Assembly: GCA_044225825.1 (NCBI GenBank)
Contig: JBGAIB010000004.1
Span: forward strand, 529,902 to 593,901
Origin: Bog-950 sp044225825
Lineage (GTDB): Bacteria > Bacteroidota > Bacteroidia > Chitinophagales > LD1
Length of the DNA: 64,000 nucleotides
Direction: 5' to 3'
The position numbers and the translations under genes are program-made. The notes beneath the pieces were generated by a model that was not told the origin of the DNA, ran no database searches, and saw only the letters and a program-made list of their open reading frames with translations. Positions 48,101 to 56,530 of this stretch are shown one piece after another (the stretch's first letter is position 1; the number at the start of each line of letters is the position of its first letter).

Positions 48101-48543
48101 TTCTTGCCGTCTTCCACATCTGCACCGGCGCGCAGGCTCTTATATCCCCGCTTTTGGTTAAGATGGCATAACACACGGCCTATTTCCTGCAATTCTAATT
48201 TTTCGCTTAACCCCTTATCCCGTAATGCAAATAATTGCAGGGCAGGCAAATGCTTCAGTAACTGTTCATCAGGCAACATGCCCAGTTTATTTAGCTCTTC
48301 CTTCAGGTTGCTTCGGCGTCCTTGGTAACGATCGTAGCCACGGCGTTGCTGCCTCTTCAAGGTGCGGTCATGGTTTTTAGTAATGGTATTACCACTTTCA
48401 AACTCGCCCTTTTCATCGGGTGAAAGAGGCACCAACCGAACACCCGTTCGTATAATGTTTTTAACGTTATCTGCATTATCCGCTTGCACAAATGCCCAAC
48501 CTATAGAAGAGGACCCTAAATCCAGTCCTAAAATTTTTTTCAT
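45193..48543 (-). CDS. cas9: Cas9 RNA-guided DNA endonuclease, compact type II-C
   Basis: 1116 residues. RuvC-I has Asp8 (KILGLDLGSSSIGWA). The Arg-rich bridge helix lies at about 59-80 (RTLKRQQRRGYDRYQGRR), then a REC lobe that is short compared with 1368-residue S. pyogenes Cas9. RuvC-II Glu531 is in IRIELARE; the HNH domain has catalytic His614 (DIDHIVPQS) and Asn637; RuvC-III has His782 and Asp785 (HHAIDA). All nuclease residues are intact, so it should cut both strands. The C-terminal 300 residues are the wedge/PAM-interacting region; the PAM cannot be read from sequence. The ATG at 48543 lies 28 bases from the divergent anti-repeat. Confidence 0.98.
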   Translation of the reverse strand: MKKILGLDLGSSSIGWAFVQADNADNVKNIIRTGVRLVPLSPDEKGEFESGNTITKNHDRTLKRQQRRGYDRYQGRRSNLKEELNKLGMLPDEQLLKHLPALQLFALRDKGLSEKLELQEIGRVLCHLNQKRGYKSLRAGADVEDGKKVTEYEQEINDRYHYIQQQGITIGQYFYQLLQQQQFARLKQLVFPRHAYIEEYNRLMKAQQQYYPNVLTDTVIERLRDTIIYYQRPLKSQKGLVSICEFAGVKHTDPKTGKITLHGPRVAPRSSPLFEVCKIWESINAITLQSRNKQVRALSNEEKAEIFARLNEVDRLSEAELFKLLKIKKGEYYTDALTRKKGIQGNLTYVLINNAISHNPAYLKWLQFNLKQQQVVNKQTAEVVETIDPSFEQEPLYRLWHLLYSIKEKDELENVLAGLGFDDATIAKLVRIDFTKRGFGNKSARAMRKILPHLSKGIVYSAAMIAAGYNHSGSRTKQEAAAVGTLEKLLPLPKNSLRQPVVEKILNQLINVVNAIIADPAMGKPDEIRIELARELKQSREERNKTYSNNNKRDRENKDIIKRLEEHGIRGTRKNIEKYRLWQEFQELSAYGPFAPEKKINFTQVFNGSCDIDHIVPQSRLFDDSFANKVLCTRKQNEDKGNQTAYDYMSSLGEDVFEAYLNKVDELYKNDRISRTKRDRLLMSANEIPEDFINRQLNETRYIVKKAKEILAPLLVEKEHSILCTNGSVTAFLRHQWGWDDVLVNINYEKYPEERKSVITEQTGRKRKVISDWSKREDHRHHAIDALTIACTNRSIIKRLNDLNKFTTEGLNSDEGLNTYAQKLKPFTTRQVEEQVSGMLISLKPGKKVASRSRNKVTGQTTLAPRGALSEDTVYGIIEHKGEKHYVVKYKLDLTFKLKDLEFVVDKGVRRALENRLQQFNNDPKQAFKDLEKNPVYLDTARTIPIKTIRMFTNLTVVEPVKFNAEGKPIGFVKPGNNHHIAIYENEKGKRIEKVVTFWEAVARRNQGLPVIDNNPIDGTRFITSMQQNEMFVFNLTHEQLQDAVDKKDYDLISRNLYRVRKLTAGNYWFNHHLETQPRESLEDKKAGRCIQASPSSFKGIKVRVNHLGIITKIGE

Positions 48544-48560
48544 CGGTTATAAATTTTCTT

Positions 48561-48568
48561 TATTTTTA
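48561..48568 (+). promoter_or_regulatory. Candidate -7 element of the tracrRNA promoter
   Basis: TATTTTTA, seven of eight to TAnnTTTG and identical to the -7 of the E2 gene at 24718-24725, lies just before the anti-repeat. No clear TTG is found at the expected distance (a T-run at 48534-48540 is there). It overlaps the cas9 5' untranslated region. Confidence 0.5.
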
Positions 48569-48570
48569 CG

Positions 48571-48655
48571 TTACAATTTGAAATCAATTCACAAAAAGGA
48601 TTATTCCGTTGTGAAAACATCCAAGGCGGCTCTCACGGGTCGCCTTTTCTTTTTT
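48571..48655 (+). ncRNA. tracrRNA
   Basis: The anti-repeat at 48571-48594 can pair with positions 2-25 of the CRISPR repeat with one G.U wobble and almost no bulge. It is followed by a GGA-TTAT-TCC nexus hairpin (48598-48607), a GTTGTGAAAACAT segment and a terminator hairpin (AAGGCG 48623-48628 / CGCCTT 48641-48646) ending in TTCTTTTTT. This is the canonical type II-C layout. The gene is divergent from cas9 and far from the array, so crRNA and tracrRNA are separate transcripts. Ends are estimates. Confidence 0.93.
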
Positions 48656-48811
48656 AAATATAGTAAGTAGTTTAAATTTTTAAACAATTATCTCTGTTCA
48701 TCTGGGCTCGCCCCCCCTCCCCTCCCCTTTCCGAGGTTGCACGTCCCGTCAATCACCGGCTTATACAGCAAACACTAAACCTTTGCCTATTTCCTCGCCC
48801 TGCGCAGCGGT

Positions 48812-48840
48812 TCTCCCTTCCGAAACTTCGGAAAGGGAGA
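48812..48840. repeat. Imperfect palindrome flanking the cas locus
   Basis: Arms TCTCCCTTCCGAA / TTCGGAAAGGGAGA around a short loop, without a T tract. It resembles the palindrome on the other side of the CRISPR locus at 41310-41343 in size and C/T-rich arm composition, though not in exact sequence. Confidence 0.6.
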
Positions 48841-49459
48841 TAGTGGGTAGCGTGGACCTCGAATAGCCTTGTTTTTTCGGAGGGGATGGCTCAGGAGTTG
48901 ACGACTAAACTGACGCAATCAGCCCTCAACTTGCTGGTTGGCGAGGACGCTCAACCAGGGGGGCACGGGTAAAATCCCAAATCGGTACATGCCAGTAGGC
49001 AATTAGCGCAATACCGGACTTCAGTCCGTCAACAGCAAATTCCGCTTCTCATGGCAAGCCATATGCTTCAGCTTACGGCGCATCCCGGTAAATCCGCCAC
49101 CCAACCCTACAGGCCGCACCTACGGCGCTGTAATTTTATATGCATCATCTTCTACAAACAGTTCGCCCCGCCGGGGCTTGCATTTAGCTACCCATCTTAC
49201 CTTCCGCTCTACTCCATTAAAAAATGCTCCGTGAAGACAATCCAGGCATTTTTAACACATCTATTTTTACTTTTGTTTCTTTATTTATTACCTTTACATC
49301 AAATTCCCCAAATTCCGATAACCCCTTCTATATATAGAATGTCAAAAACACTGAACATAACATCACTTACCGGGCCGTCTACCGCATCGCACTACGCTGC
49401 CATGCGTGTTACCGGTTTAAAGGCTATAACCGGTAACACTACTCATATTAATTTTTCTG

Positions 49460-49504
49460 CAATTTGTGCACTTCAAAATCAACTGCACAAATGTGCACAA
49501 ATGG
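49460..49504 (+). repeat. 45-bp interspersed element, copy 2
   Basis: Reads CAATTTGTGCAC ... GTGCACAAATGG on the + strand and differs from the inverted copy at 6487-6531 by one base (T for G after GTGCAC). It contains two TGTGCACA-type palindromes. Confidence 0.85.
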
Positions 49505-49647
49505 CAAAATCCTTAATACATGAACAGGCCTCTATACTTCGTTTTAACAACAAAATACACCACATGAAAACTTATTTAATATGTGCACAAGCAAAAAACC
49601 TGCACAAGCATGCACAGGCAGTGTTGATAACCTTCAGTTACCAGCGG

Positions 49648-50598
49648 CTACTGCACCAACGGCGATATCTCCTTTAGTTCAAAAAGGTCCTTATCGTATT
49701 TGGCGTGGCTGAGGTCGAACTTATCGTTTACCACGGGGATGATGATCTGTGTGGATTCGTTATCGTCGCCGTAATACACGTTAAACTGGGCGGAGAAATC
49801 CTTGATATCAGCCGGTTGGTATTTTTCATCCTGCTTCAGTAGTATCAGGCCCTTGCCGTCCTCCACCACACTGCTGTTTTCGTTGCCGGCAACAAAGGTC
49901 ATTTCGGGCGTATAGTCGGGCATTTTAGTAGCTACCGGTCCACGCTTAATACTAAGCACTAACTGACTGATGGCCTTGCTGCTGCTGCTGTAGCTGATCA
50001 GGGCCATTACATTATCGCCTTCCACCTTTTTGAGCGGTGTAGTAACGGCAGAGCGCGAGGTAAAACCCACAAAGCGGCGTTCGCGCAGGTTAGGGATGCT
50101 GACCTTCATATCGGCATAGCTGCAACTAAACACCAGTTTACCATCCAGTAAACTGTAACGCGAAACGAGGTCTTCTTCCCCATTGTCGCCTTCGTGTGTT
50201 GCCAGCAGGGTGTTGGTTTTATCTTTTAGCTGCAAATCGGTAGCCACAAACTGGGTGCTCCAGTTTATGTCCTTGGTATCCATCAGGCTTTTGGCTGTTA
50301 TCTGATAAACTTTGTCCTTGTTTACCGAGTCGGCAAAGCAGAGATCGGTGCGGGTAATTTTAAGCAGCAGGGGAATGCGGTTGGTGCCTTCAAAGGCATC
50401 TACCATTTCGTAACTGGTACTGGTTTGCTGTATGCATACGCGGCCATTGTTATCAAACACCTTTACCGAACTTGTTGAGGTATCGGTATACACTTGTTTG
50501 CCTTCTACCTTAATGCCACCTTTGGTGGGCTCGGGTCCTTTAGGTTTACAGGCTGCCAGTAATACGAGTGCCGCAGTGGCAATATGCAGGTATTTCAT
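49648..50598 (-). CDS. Hypothetical lipoprotein
   Basis: 316 residues, lipobox LAAC (Cys17) with a short charged linker (KPKGPEPTKGG). The mature part is beta-rich with no motif I recognise; it contains several KDKTNTLL / VTTPLKKVEGDN-type strands. It follows folD by 33 bases on the same strand and may be in its transcript. Function unknown. Confidence 0.72.
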   Translation of the reverse strand: MKYLHIATAALVLLAACKPKGPEPTKGGIKVEGKQVYTDTSTSSVKVFDNNGRVCIQQTSTSYEMVDAFEGTNRIPLLLKITRTDLCFADSVNKDKVYQITAKSLMDTKDINWSTQFVATDLQLKDKTNTLLATHEGDNGEEDLVSRYSLLDGKLVFSCSYADMKVSIPNLRERRFVGFTSRSAVTTPLKKVEGDNVMALISYSSSSKAISQLVLSIKRGPVATKMPDYTPEMTFVAGNENSSVVEDGKGLILLKQDEKYQPADIKDFSAQFNVYYGDDNESTQIIIPVVNDKFDLSHAKYDKDLFELKEISPLVQ

Positions 50599-50631
50599 AC
50601 AAATCAGGTTCAGTTTATAAAGGTATTATTC

Positions 50632-51510
50632 TTAGCTCACTTCTCCCTTGGCGGCCTTCAGCGTGTTCAGCAACAACGAAACCACGGTCATGGGTCCTAC
50701 CCCACCGGGTACCGGTGTTATGGCCGAGGCTTTAGGGGCTACTTCATCAAACTTCACATCCCCTTTTAAACGCCAGCCGGCTTTGGTTGTTGTGTCGGTA
50801 ACGCGGGTAGTGCCTACGTCGATTATCACGGCACCTTCCTTCACCATATCGCCGGTGAGAAATTCGGGTTTACCCAGGGCCGCGATAATGATATCGGCCT
50901 GCAGGGTTATCTCCTTCAGGTTTTTGGTGCGGCTGTGGCACACCGTAACGGTTGCATTACCCGTTTTACCCTGACCACTCATTAATATGCTCATCGGGCG
51001 GCCTACAATGTTGCTGCGGCCTATAACCACGCAATGCTTACCGCTGGTTTCAATGTTATAACGCTCCAGTATTTTAGTAATGCCAAAAGGCGTTGCCGAA
51101 ATGTAAGCCGGTAAACCCAGAGTTACCTTGCCCACGTTAACGGGGTGAAAGCCGTCCACATCCTTCTTCGGATCAATGGCCATAATCACCTTATCGGCAT
51201 TAATGTGCTTTGGCAATGGCAACTGCACTATAAAGCCATCTACATCGGCATCCTCATTCAGTTTCTTCACTTCGCCCAATAGAAACTCATCGGTAATATC
51301 CTCGGCAAAGTGCAGCAAGGTGCTTTTAAAACCCACCTGCTCGCAGGCTTTTACCTTGTGGCCCACATAGGTTAAGCTGCCGCCATCGGCACCTACCAAA
51401 ATAGCTGCCAGGTGTGGCTGTTTGCCACCTGCAGCGGTAAGGGTAGTTACCTCAGCCTTTATCTCTTGTTTTAATTCGTCTGCCAGTTTCTTTCCGTCTA
51501 AAAGGGTCAT
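50632..51510 (-). CDS. folD: Bifunctional methylenetetrahydrofolate dehydrogenase/cyclohydrolase
   Basis: 292 residues. Family signatures are clear: AAILVGADGGSLTYVGHKVKACEQVG (with the catalytic Lys of YVGHK), DGFIVQLPLPKHIN, and the Rossmann stretch VVIGRSNIVGRPM followed by TPVPGGVGPMTVVSLL. It interconverts 5,10-methylene- and 10-formyl-THF using NADP, supplying purine and formyl-Met synthesis; purL is 6 kb away in the same window but not linked. Confidence 0.96.
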   Translation of the reverse strand: MTLLDGKKLADELKQEIKAEVTTLTAAGGKQPHLAAILVGADGGSLTYVGHKVKACEQVGFKSTLLHFAEDITDEFLLGEVKKLNEDADVDGFIVQLPLPKHINADKVIMAIDPKKDVDGFHPVNVGKVTLGLPAYISATPFGITKILERYNIETSGKHCVVIGRSNIVGRPMSILMSGQGKTGNATVTVCHSRTKNLKEITLQADIIIAALGKPEFLTGDMVKEGAVIIDVGTTRVTDTTTKAGWRLKGDVKFDEVAPKASAITPVPGGVGPMTVVSLLLNTLKAAKGEVS

Positions 51511-51621
51511 ATATGTAAGTTGTGCTGCAAAGAAAAGTAACGCTGAAAATTTTGAGGGAGGGAGTTTTAAACGAATGGGGAAATTTGTGAGGTGCTACCT
51601 GGTTTAGCGCGAAGGGGATGG

Positions 51622-52677
51622 CTATGGTAAATCCGGTAGTTTGGGCAAAGGCAGCAGGTGCCTTGCCACGAGGGAATCGGCCACTAAGCCGGCCATATAA
51701 CTATAGGCAGCGGGTTTAAAGTGCTTATCGTGGGTGTAGGTAAACACCTCTTCAGGCTGGCCCCGGTAGTGTTGGAGAATGGGCCGGGTGAGATTTATTG
51801 ATTGCACTCCGGCAGCAGTTAACTGTTGCGATAAGGAACTAAGATCGCGCAGGGCCACTTCATTCACATCGTTGGTAAAAACAATTTCGGTTGGTACGGC
51901 ATGTACCAAATGGATGAACCTGCTACCATTGGCCTGAACGGTATCGTGATATTCCTTTGCGGCCGCAAGAAAGGCCAGGTTGGCGCGGTGGCTGAAAGCC
52001 GGCCATTCCCTTTCGCTGATAAACACACCGCGATAGGGTGCGCTTTGGAACATTTGCAGGGCGCGATAGAGATACAGATAATGGTAGATAAACTCTTCGC
52101 GGGGTTTGGGATTGTATTGCACGGTGCCATCGGGCCGGAACCTGCTGAGTCCGTTGCGGAAGTAATAGTCCACGTAATCGGAAGAGTTTTGCGCTGTGAT
52201 AACGATATCGGGCTGCAGATTCTTTAACTGTTCGCGGTAACGGATGTAGTCGTAGAAGATATCGCTGCCGCTCATACCTCCGGAGATTACCTCCACCGCA
52301 TATCCTTTTGCGCGCAGGCAGGCCTGCAGTTGATGTGGCCAGGTGCTGTCGTAAGGCGCTCCTCCCCCCTCTACAAACGAATCGCCGGTAACCAGTATGC
52401 GCAGCACTGAATCGCTTTTGGTATCGGGAAAGTCCTTCTCGCGTAAACCTAAATGATTGGTATGGTAAGGGTATTGGTAGTCGGAATTAGCGGGTGTAAA
52501 CGTATCGTTTGGCGGCCAGCCCAGGAACCAGGTGGAGGGCATTACATCAAAATCGGTAAGGTAGCCATTGCCGATAGACTCGCTGTAGACCTTCAACCAA
52601 CCGGTTAGGCGCAGGGTTACCTCGGCCAACACCAGGGTTATAAGCGTAATAAGCACTATTTGTTTAGCCCGCTGCAT
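51622..52677 (-). CDS. SGNH/GDSL-type hydrolase, membrane-anchored
   Basis: 351 residues with one N-terminal helix (about 6-24). Ser100 in ILVTGDSFVEGGG is the SGNH nucleophile; block II Gly lies in EVISGGMSGSD, block III in ITAQNSSDYVDYY, and an Asp/His pair sits in THDKHFKPAAY. The usual spacing is DxxH; here the Asp and His are only two apart, so the catalytic pair is less certain. Many members are O-acetyl esterases acting on envelope glycans. Confidence 0.78.
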   Translation of the reverse strand: MQRAKQIVLITLITLVLAEVTLRLTGWLKVYSESIGNGYLTDFDVMPSTWFLGWPPNDTFTPANSDYQYPYHTNHLGLREKDFPDTKSDSVLRILVTGDSFVEGGGAPYDSTWPHQLQACLRAKGYAVEVISGGMSGSDIFYDYIRYREQLKNLQPDIVITAQNSSDYVDYYFRNGLSRFRPDGTVQYNPKPREEFIYHYLYLYRALQMFQSAPYRGVFISEREWPAFSHRANLAFLAAAKEYHDTVQANGSRFIHLVHAVPTEIVFTNDVNEVALRDLSSLSQQLTAAGVQSINLTRPILQHYRGQPEEVFTYTHDKHFKPAAYSYMAGLVADSLVARHLLPLPKLPDLP

Positions 52678-52792
52678 TGCAGGAAGTTAGGAAATTAATG
52701 GCTCCGACGGAAATGGCGGTACTTTTCCATGGCGAGAGGCAAACCGATTATTACCGGGTGATCGCTTGAAACAGGACTACTTTAAAAAAAAA

Positions 52793-52812
52793 GGCGGAGC
52801 AATTGCTCCGCC
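52793..52812 (-). terminator. Bidirectional terminator hairpin after glnN
   Basis: A perfect 20-base palindrome (GGCGGAGCAATTGCTCCGCC) flanked on the - strand side by TTTTTTTTT. It lies 24 bases past the glnN stop and also separates it from the SGNH gene. Confidence 0.9.
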
Positions 52813-52836
52813 TTTAAAACAGTTGTACGTTTATTA

Positions 52837-55032
52837 TTACTTGATGAACAGCATTTCGCGGTATTTAGGTAAAGGCCATGCGTTATCTTCAACCAGGGCT
52901 TCCAGGGCATCGGCATGTCCGCGGATTTCGTCGAAGAACGGCTTCACCTTATCGCAGTAGTTTTTGCTGGCTTCGGCATTGCTGTTTGCGTGGTGTGCTT
53001 TTTCGCGGGCAACAGCCAGTTTATCTACGGCAACTTTTATAGCGTTGGTGCGTGCAGCAATTTCTGTCAACAGGTCTTTTTGTGCTTTAGCTGAGCTAGC
53101 AGGTACGCCGGCTTCTTTCAGGCTCTTGATATTGGCAGCCAGTTTGTTCATGTATTCCACTGCAGCAGGTATAAGCTGACTAACAGCGATGTCGCTCAGC
53201 AACAAGGCTTCGGTATCAATTTTCAGCACGTAGTTGTGGTGCATGATCTCTACACGGGCATCCAGTTCGCGGGCGCTATAGATACCGGTTTCAACCAGTA
53301 CTTCTTTTGCCTTTTTACTGGTGTAGAAGTCCAGTGCGTAAGGTGTAGTTTTTACGTTGTTCAGACCGCGTTTTTTGGCTTCTTTCGCCCATGCGTCGCT
53401 GTAACCGTCGCCTTCAAATAATACACGCTTGCTATCGGTAATATACTGACGCAGCACACGCATAATAGCACCTTCCTTGGTTTCTCCGTCTTTGGTCAGT
53501 TTATCGACATCTGCTTTAAAGTTCAGCAACTGCTTACCAACGATGGCGTTCATAACGGTCATAGGCTGGGCACAGTTGGCGGTAGAACCTACAGCACGGA
53601 ACTCGAACTTATTACCGGTGAAAGCGAATGGAGAGGTACGGTTACGGTCGGTGTTATCCAGTAACACATCCGGAATTTTGTTGTGGATGTCCAGTTTAAG
53701 GTTGGCATTGCTCAGTTCATCGTATTTGCCTTTGGCAACACGCTTTTCAATTTCATTCAGGATATCCTGCATGAATGAACCGATGAATACAGAAATGATA
53801 GCCGGTGGAGCTTCGTTGGCGCCCAGACGGTGGTCGTTGTTAGCTGAAGCGATAGAAGCACGCAGCAGGTCGCTATATTCGTTTACGGCTTTAATTACGT
53901 TTACAAAGAAGGTTAAGAACAACAGGTTGTTCTTAGGGGTTTTACCCGGGCTCAACAGGTTTTTGCCTGTGTCGGTTCCCATACTCCAGTTGTTGTGCTT
54001 ACCGCTACCGTTAATACCGGCAAATGGTTTTTCGTGCAACAACACGCGCAGTTTATGACGGCGAGCCACACGCTCCATTAAGTCCATCAGCAAACTGTTG
54101 TGATCAACTGCCACGTTTACTTCTTCGAACATAGGGGCGCACTCAAACTGTGCAGGAGCCACCTCGTTATGACGGGTGCGTAAAGGCACACCTAATTTAT
54201 GACATTCGGCTTCGAGGTCAAGCATATAAGCATATACACGCTCAGGGATAGAACCGAAGTAGTGATCTTCGAACTGCTGGCCTTTTTGAGGAGCAGCACC
54301 CACCAGGGTACGGCCGCTGAACATCAGGTCGGGACGCTGAATAAACAAAGCCTCGTCCATCAGGAAGTATTCCTGTTCCCAACCCAGGGTAGCGGTAACG
54401 CGGGTAGCATCCTTATCGAACAGGTGCACCACGGGTAAAGCGGCCTGCTCTAAAAAGTGCGATGACTTTAATAAAGGCGCTTTGTAATCGAGCGATTCGC
54501 CGGTATAAGAGATGAAGATAGTAGGGATGCAAAGGGTTTTGCCATCGCCGATTTCCATGATAAAGGCCGGTGAACCCGGATCCCATGCTGTGTAACCGCG
54601 TGCTTCGAAAGTTGCACGGATACCGCCACTTGGAAACGAAGAAGCATCAGGCTCCTGTTGAACCAGTGCATCGGCGCCAAATTTTTCGATACCTAAACCT
54701 TCGCCGGTTGGGGTAAAGAACATATCGTGTTTTTCGGCTGTTAAACCGGTTAAAGGCTGAAACCAGTGCGTGTAACTGTTAGCGCCTTTTTCCATAGCCC
54801 AGGCTTTCATACCGCTGGCTACCGATTCAGCGATCTCGCGGCTGATTTTGGTGCCGTTCTTAATAGCCGAACGAACTGCTTTGTAAGCGTCGTCGCTAAG
54901 GAATTGTCGCATCGGTTCATCGTTGAAGATGTTAGAACCGAAATAGTCAGAAACTTTTGTGCTGTCGATACGGGGTTTTACCACTTCGCGGTTTACTACC
55001 GTTTGAATGGCCGATTTACGTGCGTTGCTCAT
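52837..55032 (-). CDS. glnN: Type III glutamine synthetase
   Basis: 731 residues, the size of GlnN/GSIII and far larger than GSI. Markers include the N-terminal FGSNIFNDEPMRQFL, SYTGESLDYKAPLL, LGWEQEYFLMDE, the ATP/Glu-site block GKHNNWSMGTDTGKNL, NDHRLGANEAPPAI, and NRTSPFAFTGNKFEFR. It assimilates ammonium into glutamine. GSIII is the usual form in Bacteroidota. Monocistronic with a strong terminator. Confidence 0.96.
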   Translation of the reverse strand: MSNARKSAIQTVVNREVVKPRIDSTKVSDYFGSNIFNDEPMRQFLSDDAYKAVRSAIKNGTKISREIAESVASGMKAWAMEKGANSYTHWFQPLTGLTAEKHDMFFTPTGEGLGIEKFGADALVQQEPDASSFPSGGIRATFEARGYTAWDPGSPAFIMEIGDGKTLCIPTIFISYTGESLDYKAPLLKSSHFLEQAALPVVHLFDKDATRVTATLGWEQEYFLMDEALFIQRPDLMFSGRTLVGAAPQKGQQFEDHYFGSIPERVYAYMLDLEAECHKLGVPLRTRHNEVAPAQFECAPMFEEVNVAVDHNSLLMDLMERVARRHKLRVLLHEKPFAGINGSGKHNNWSMGTDTGKNLLSPGKTPKNNLLFLTFFVNVIKAVNEYSDLLRASIASANNDHRLGANEAPPAIISVFIGSFMQDILNEIEKRVAKGKYDELSNANLKLDIHNKIPDVLLDNTDRNRTSPFAFTGNKFEFRAVGSTANCAQPMTVMNAIVGKQLLNFKADVDKLTKDGETKEGAIMRVLRQYITDSKRVLFEGDGYSDAWAKEAKKRGLNNVKTTPYALDFYTSKKAKEVLVETGIYSARELDARVEIMHHNYVLKIDTEALLLSDIAVSQLIPAAVEYMNKLAANIKSLKEAGVPASSAKAQKDLLTEIAARTNAIKVAVDKLAVAREKAHHANSNAEASKNYCDKVKPFFDEIRGHADALEALVEDNAWPLPKYREMLFIK

Positions 55033-55176
55033 TGTTTTGGTTTTGGACGCCGCAAATGTAGGTTCTTTAACCGCAGCAAAGAAGCCCGGGCGTAATTTTT
55101 ATACACAAATTTTGGGTTAGAGGTGCAAAACCACGGGTTTGGGACAAGCAGATTTCAAAAATTTAGGCGTTAGGGC

Positions 55177-56493
55177 CTATTTTTTTAGAAAGTGAAGGCG
55201 ATTCAGATCATATTTAAATTTCTCTAAATTGAGAAAATATCCTGTACCCAGCACCAGGAAGGGGGTAGCCAGTACCCGGTAATGCACCACGGCCCCCATA
55301 ATAGGCACGGTTAAACCAATCAACCAGTAAAAGCCCAGGGCAAAAACGATACAAAAGAACAACGCGGGGAAGGTACCGATGGTGGGAATGGAACCATAGC
55401 GCAACAGCAGCAATAATACTACCAGCCACAACAAGGTTTGTTCAACAGCAAACAGCAACTCTATTTTATTGGCGGCACTCCATACAAACGGACGGAAACT
55501 GCCATCTACCAAAGCTTTTGGCAACAGCTTTGCAAAACCACTACAATCGGTTTGCAGCACCGTTTTATCAAAGTAACTGCCGGGGTTCTCCTGCAGGCCA
55601 AGTGCTACGAATTCGTTTCGTTTGGTAATAACCTGCTCGCATATGCGGGGGGCATTGTAGCCTACCATCACCAGGCCCAACAGCCATATAAGTGCAAGTG
55701 CTATTCGGCGGCGCAGCAGTTGAGCGGTGGTTCCCCTATAGTTTAGCAGGGTATCGGCCGTGCTAAAGACCAATGCAGCAGGGATAAGCGCAACAAATAA
55801 AGGCGGACGAAGCATCAGCAAGGCAGGCACACAAAGCAGTGGAACCAGTATCTGTATCGTGCGATTAGCATTTGTAAAACCATAAAAAAGCAGCCCTAAA
55901 AAGAAGAACACAGGTGCCTCCTTTAATAAACCACTACCCCAAAACACTACCGAAGGCAGCAGGTAAAAGGCCACCACCGGAATTACAGGAACGGCCCGGA
56001 AGTGTTTGCTAAACACCTTATAAAGCGCGGTTAAGCCACTAAAACTGAAAAAGCTGAAGAAGAGTGTATTGATATAAATATTGGAGAAGGAAAAGATATT
56101 ACAAACGGCGATAAGGCGGATGATTAAGCCATTACTGGTTACCAGATCGTGCAAGGGGTGACTGAAATACTGGGTATTGAGCAGGTACTGAAAATTATCG
56201 GGGTTGTTGATACCGATACCAGTTATTACACTGAACCATACTTTTGGGTGATGCCATAACAGCGCGCTGATAATGGTGCTATCGTTAAAGTAGCGGTAGA
56301 TGTCGGCCTTACTTGCATCGGTATAGTAATAGGTATAGATAAGTGTAAGCCCCAGGCCCGCTACTGTTTTTAAACCAAAGAAGGCTGAAAGCCATCCGGC
56401 AGACAGCTCCGTTTCCTGAAAGAAGCGCAGACGGCGAATCAGCCACAGGAACAGAAGGAAGTAAAGAATGTAAAGTAGGCTGTTTGCTATCAC
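55177..56493 (-). CDS. Polytopic membrane protein, function unknown
   Basis: About 438 residues from GTG 56493, or 468 from ATG 56583. The shorter form is preferred because the extra 30 codons run through C/T-rich palindromes (56531-56551 and 56557-56571) and encode a low-quality PPPSEEDLGGG segment. About 11 to 12 membrane helices are apparent with short loops, e.g. YYYTDASKADIYRYFND and LLKEAPVFFFLGLLFYGF. The architecture recalls glycosyltransferase-like or polymerase-type membrane proteins (cf. Wzy, DUF2029), but no defining motif is seen. A flippase pseudogene lies divergently next to it, which fits a surface-polysaccharide locus. Confidence 0.65.
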   Translation of the reverse strand: MIANSLLYILYFLLFLWLIRRLRFFQETELSAGWLSAFFGLKTVAGLGLTLIYTYYYTDASKADIYRYFNDSTIISALLWHHPKVWFSVITGIGINNPDNFQYLLNTQYFSHPLHDLVTSNGLIIRLIAVCNIFSFSNIYINTLFFSFFSFSGLTALYKVFSKHFRAVPVIPVVAFYLLPSVVFWGSGLLKEAPVFFFLGLLFYGFTNANRTIQILVPLLCVPALLMLRPPLFVALIPAALVFSTADTLLNYRGTTAQLLRRRIALALIWLLGLVMVGYNAPRICEQVITKRNEFVALGLQENPGSYFDKTVLQTDCSGFAKLLPKALVDGSFRPFVWSAANKIELLFAVEQTLLWLVVLLLLLRYGSIPTIGTFPALFFCIVFALGFYWLIGLTVPIMGAVVHYRVLATPFLVLGTGYFLNLEKFKYDLNRLHFLKK

Positions 56494-56530
56494 GTTCGTT
56501 CTTTGCTTTGCAAAAAAGCCTCCTCCTAAA

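Larger units (their letters stand above)
48660..49647. other. Gene-free region between the CRISPR-Cas locus and the 49.6-kb lipoprotein
   Basis: About 1 kb. It holds C-rich low-complexity sequence near 48705-48728, an imperfect palindrome at 48812-48840 and the 45-bp interspersed element at 49460-49504, followed by further gtgcaca/tgcacaag runs to about 49620. A 208-codon open frame covers 49051-49677, but it has low-complexity composition and overlaps a real gene, so I do not call it. Confidence 0.5.

Noticed and set aside
43879..48543. Type II-A or II-B CRISPR system
   Set aside because: Neither csn2 nor cas4 is present, cas9 is short, and gene order is cas9-cas1-cas2, all of which indicate subtype II-C.
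49051..49677. 208-codon open frame on the + strand
   Set aside because: Low-complexity composition, no recognisable motif, overlaps the 3' end of the real lipoprotein gene on the other strand and covers the interspersed 45-bp element.
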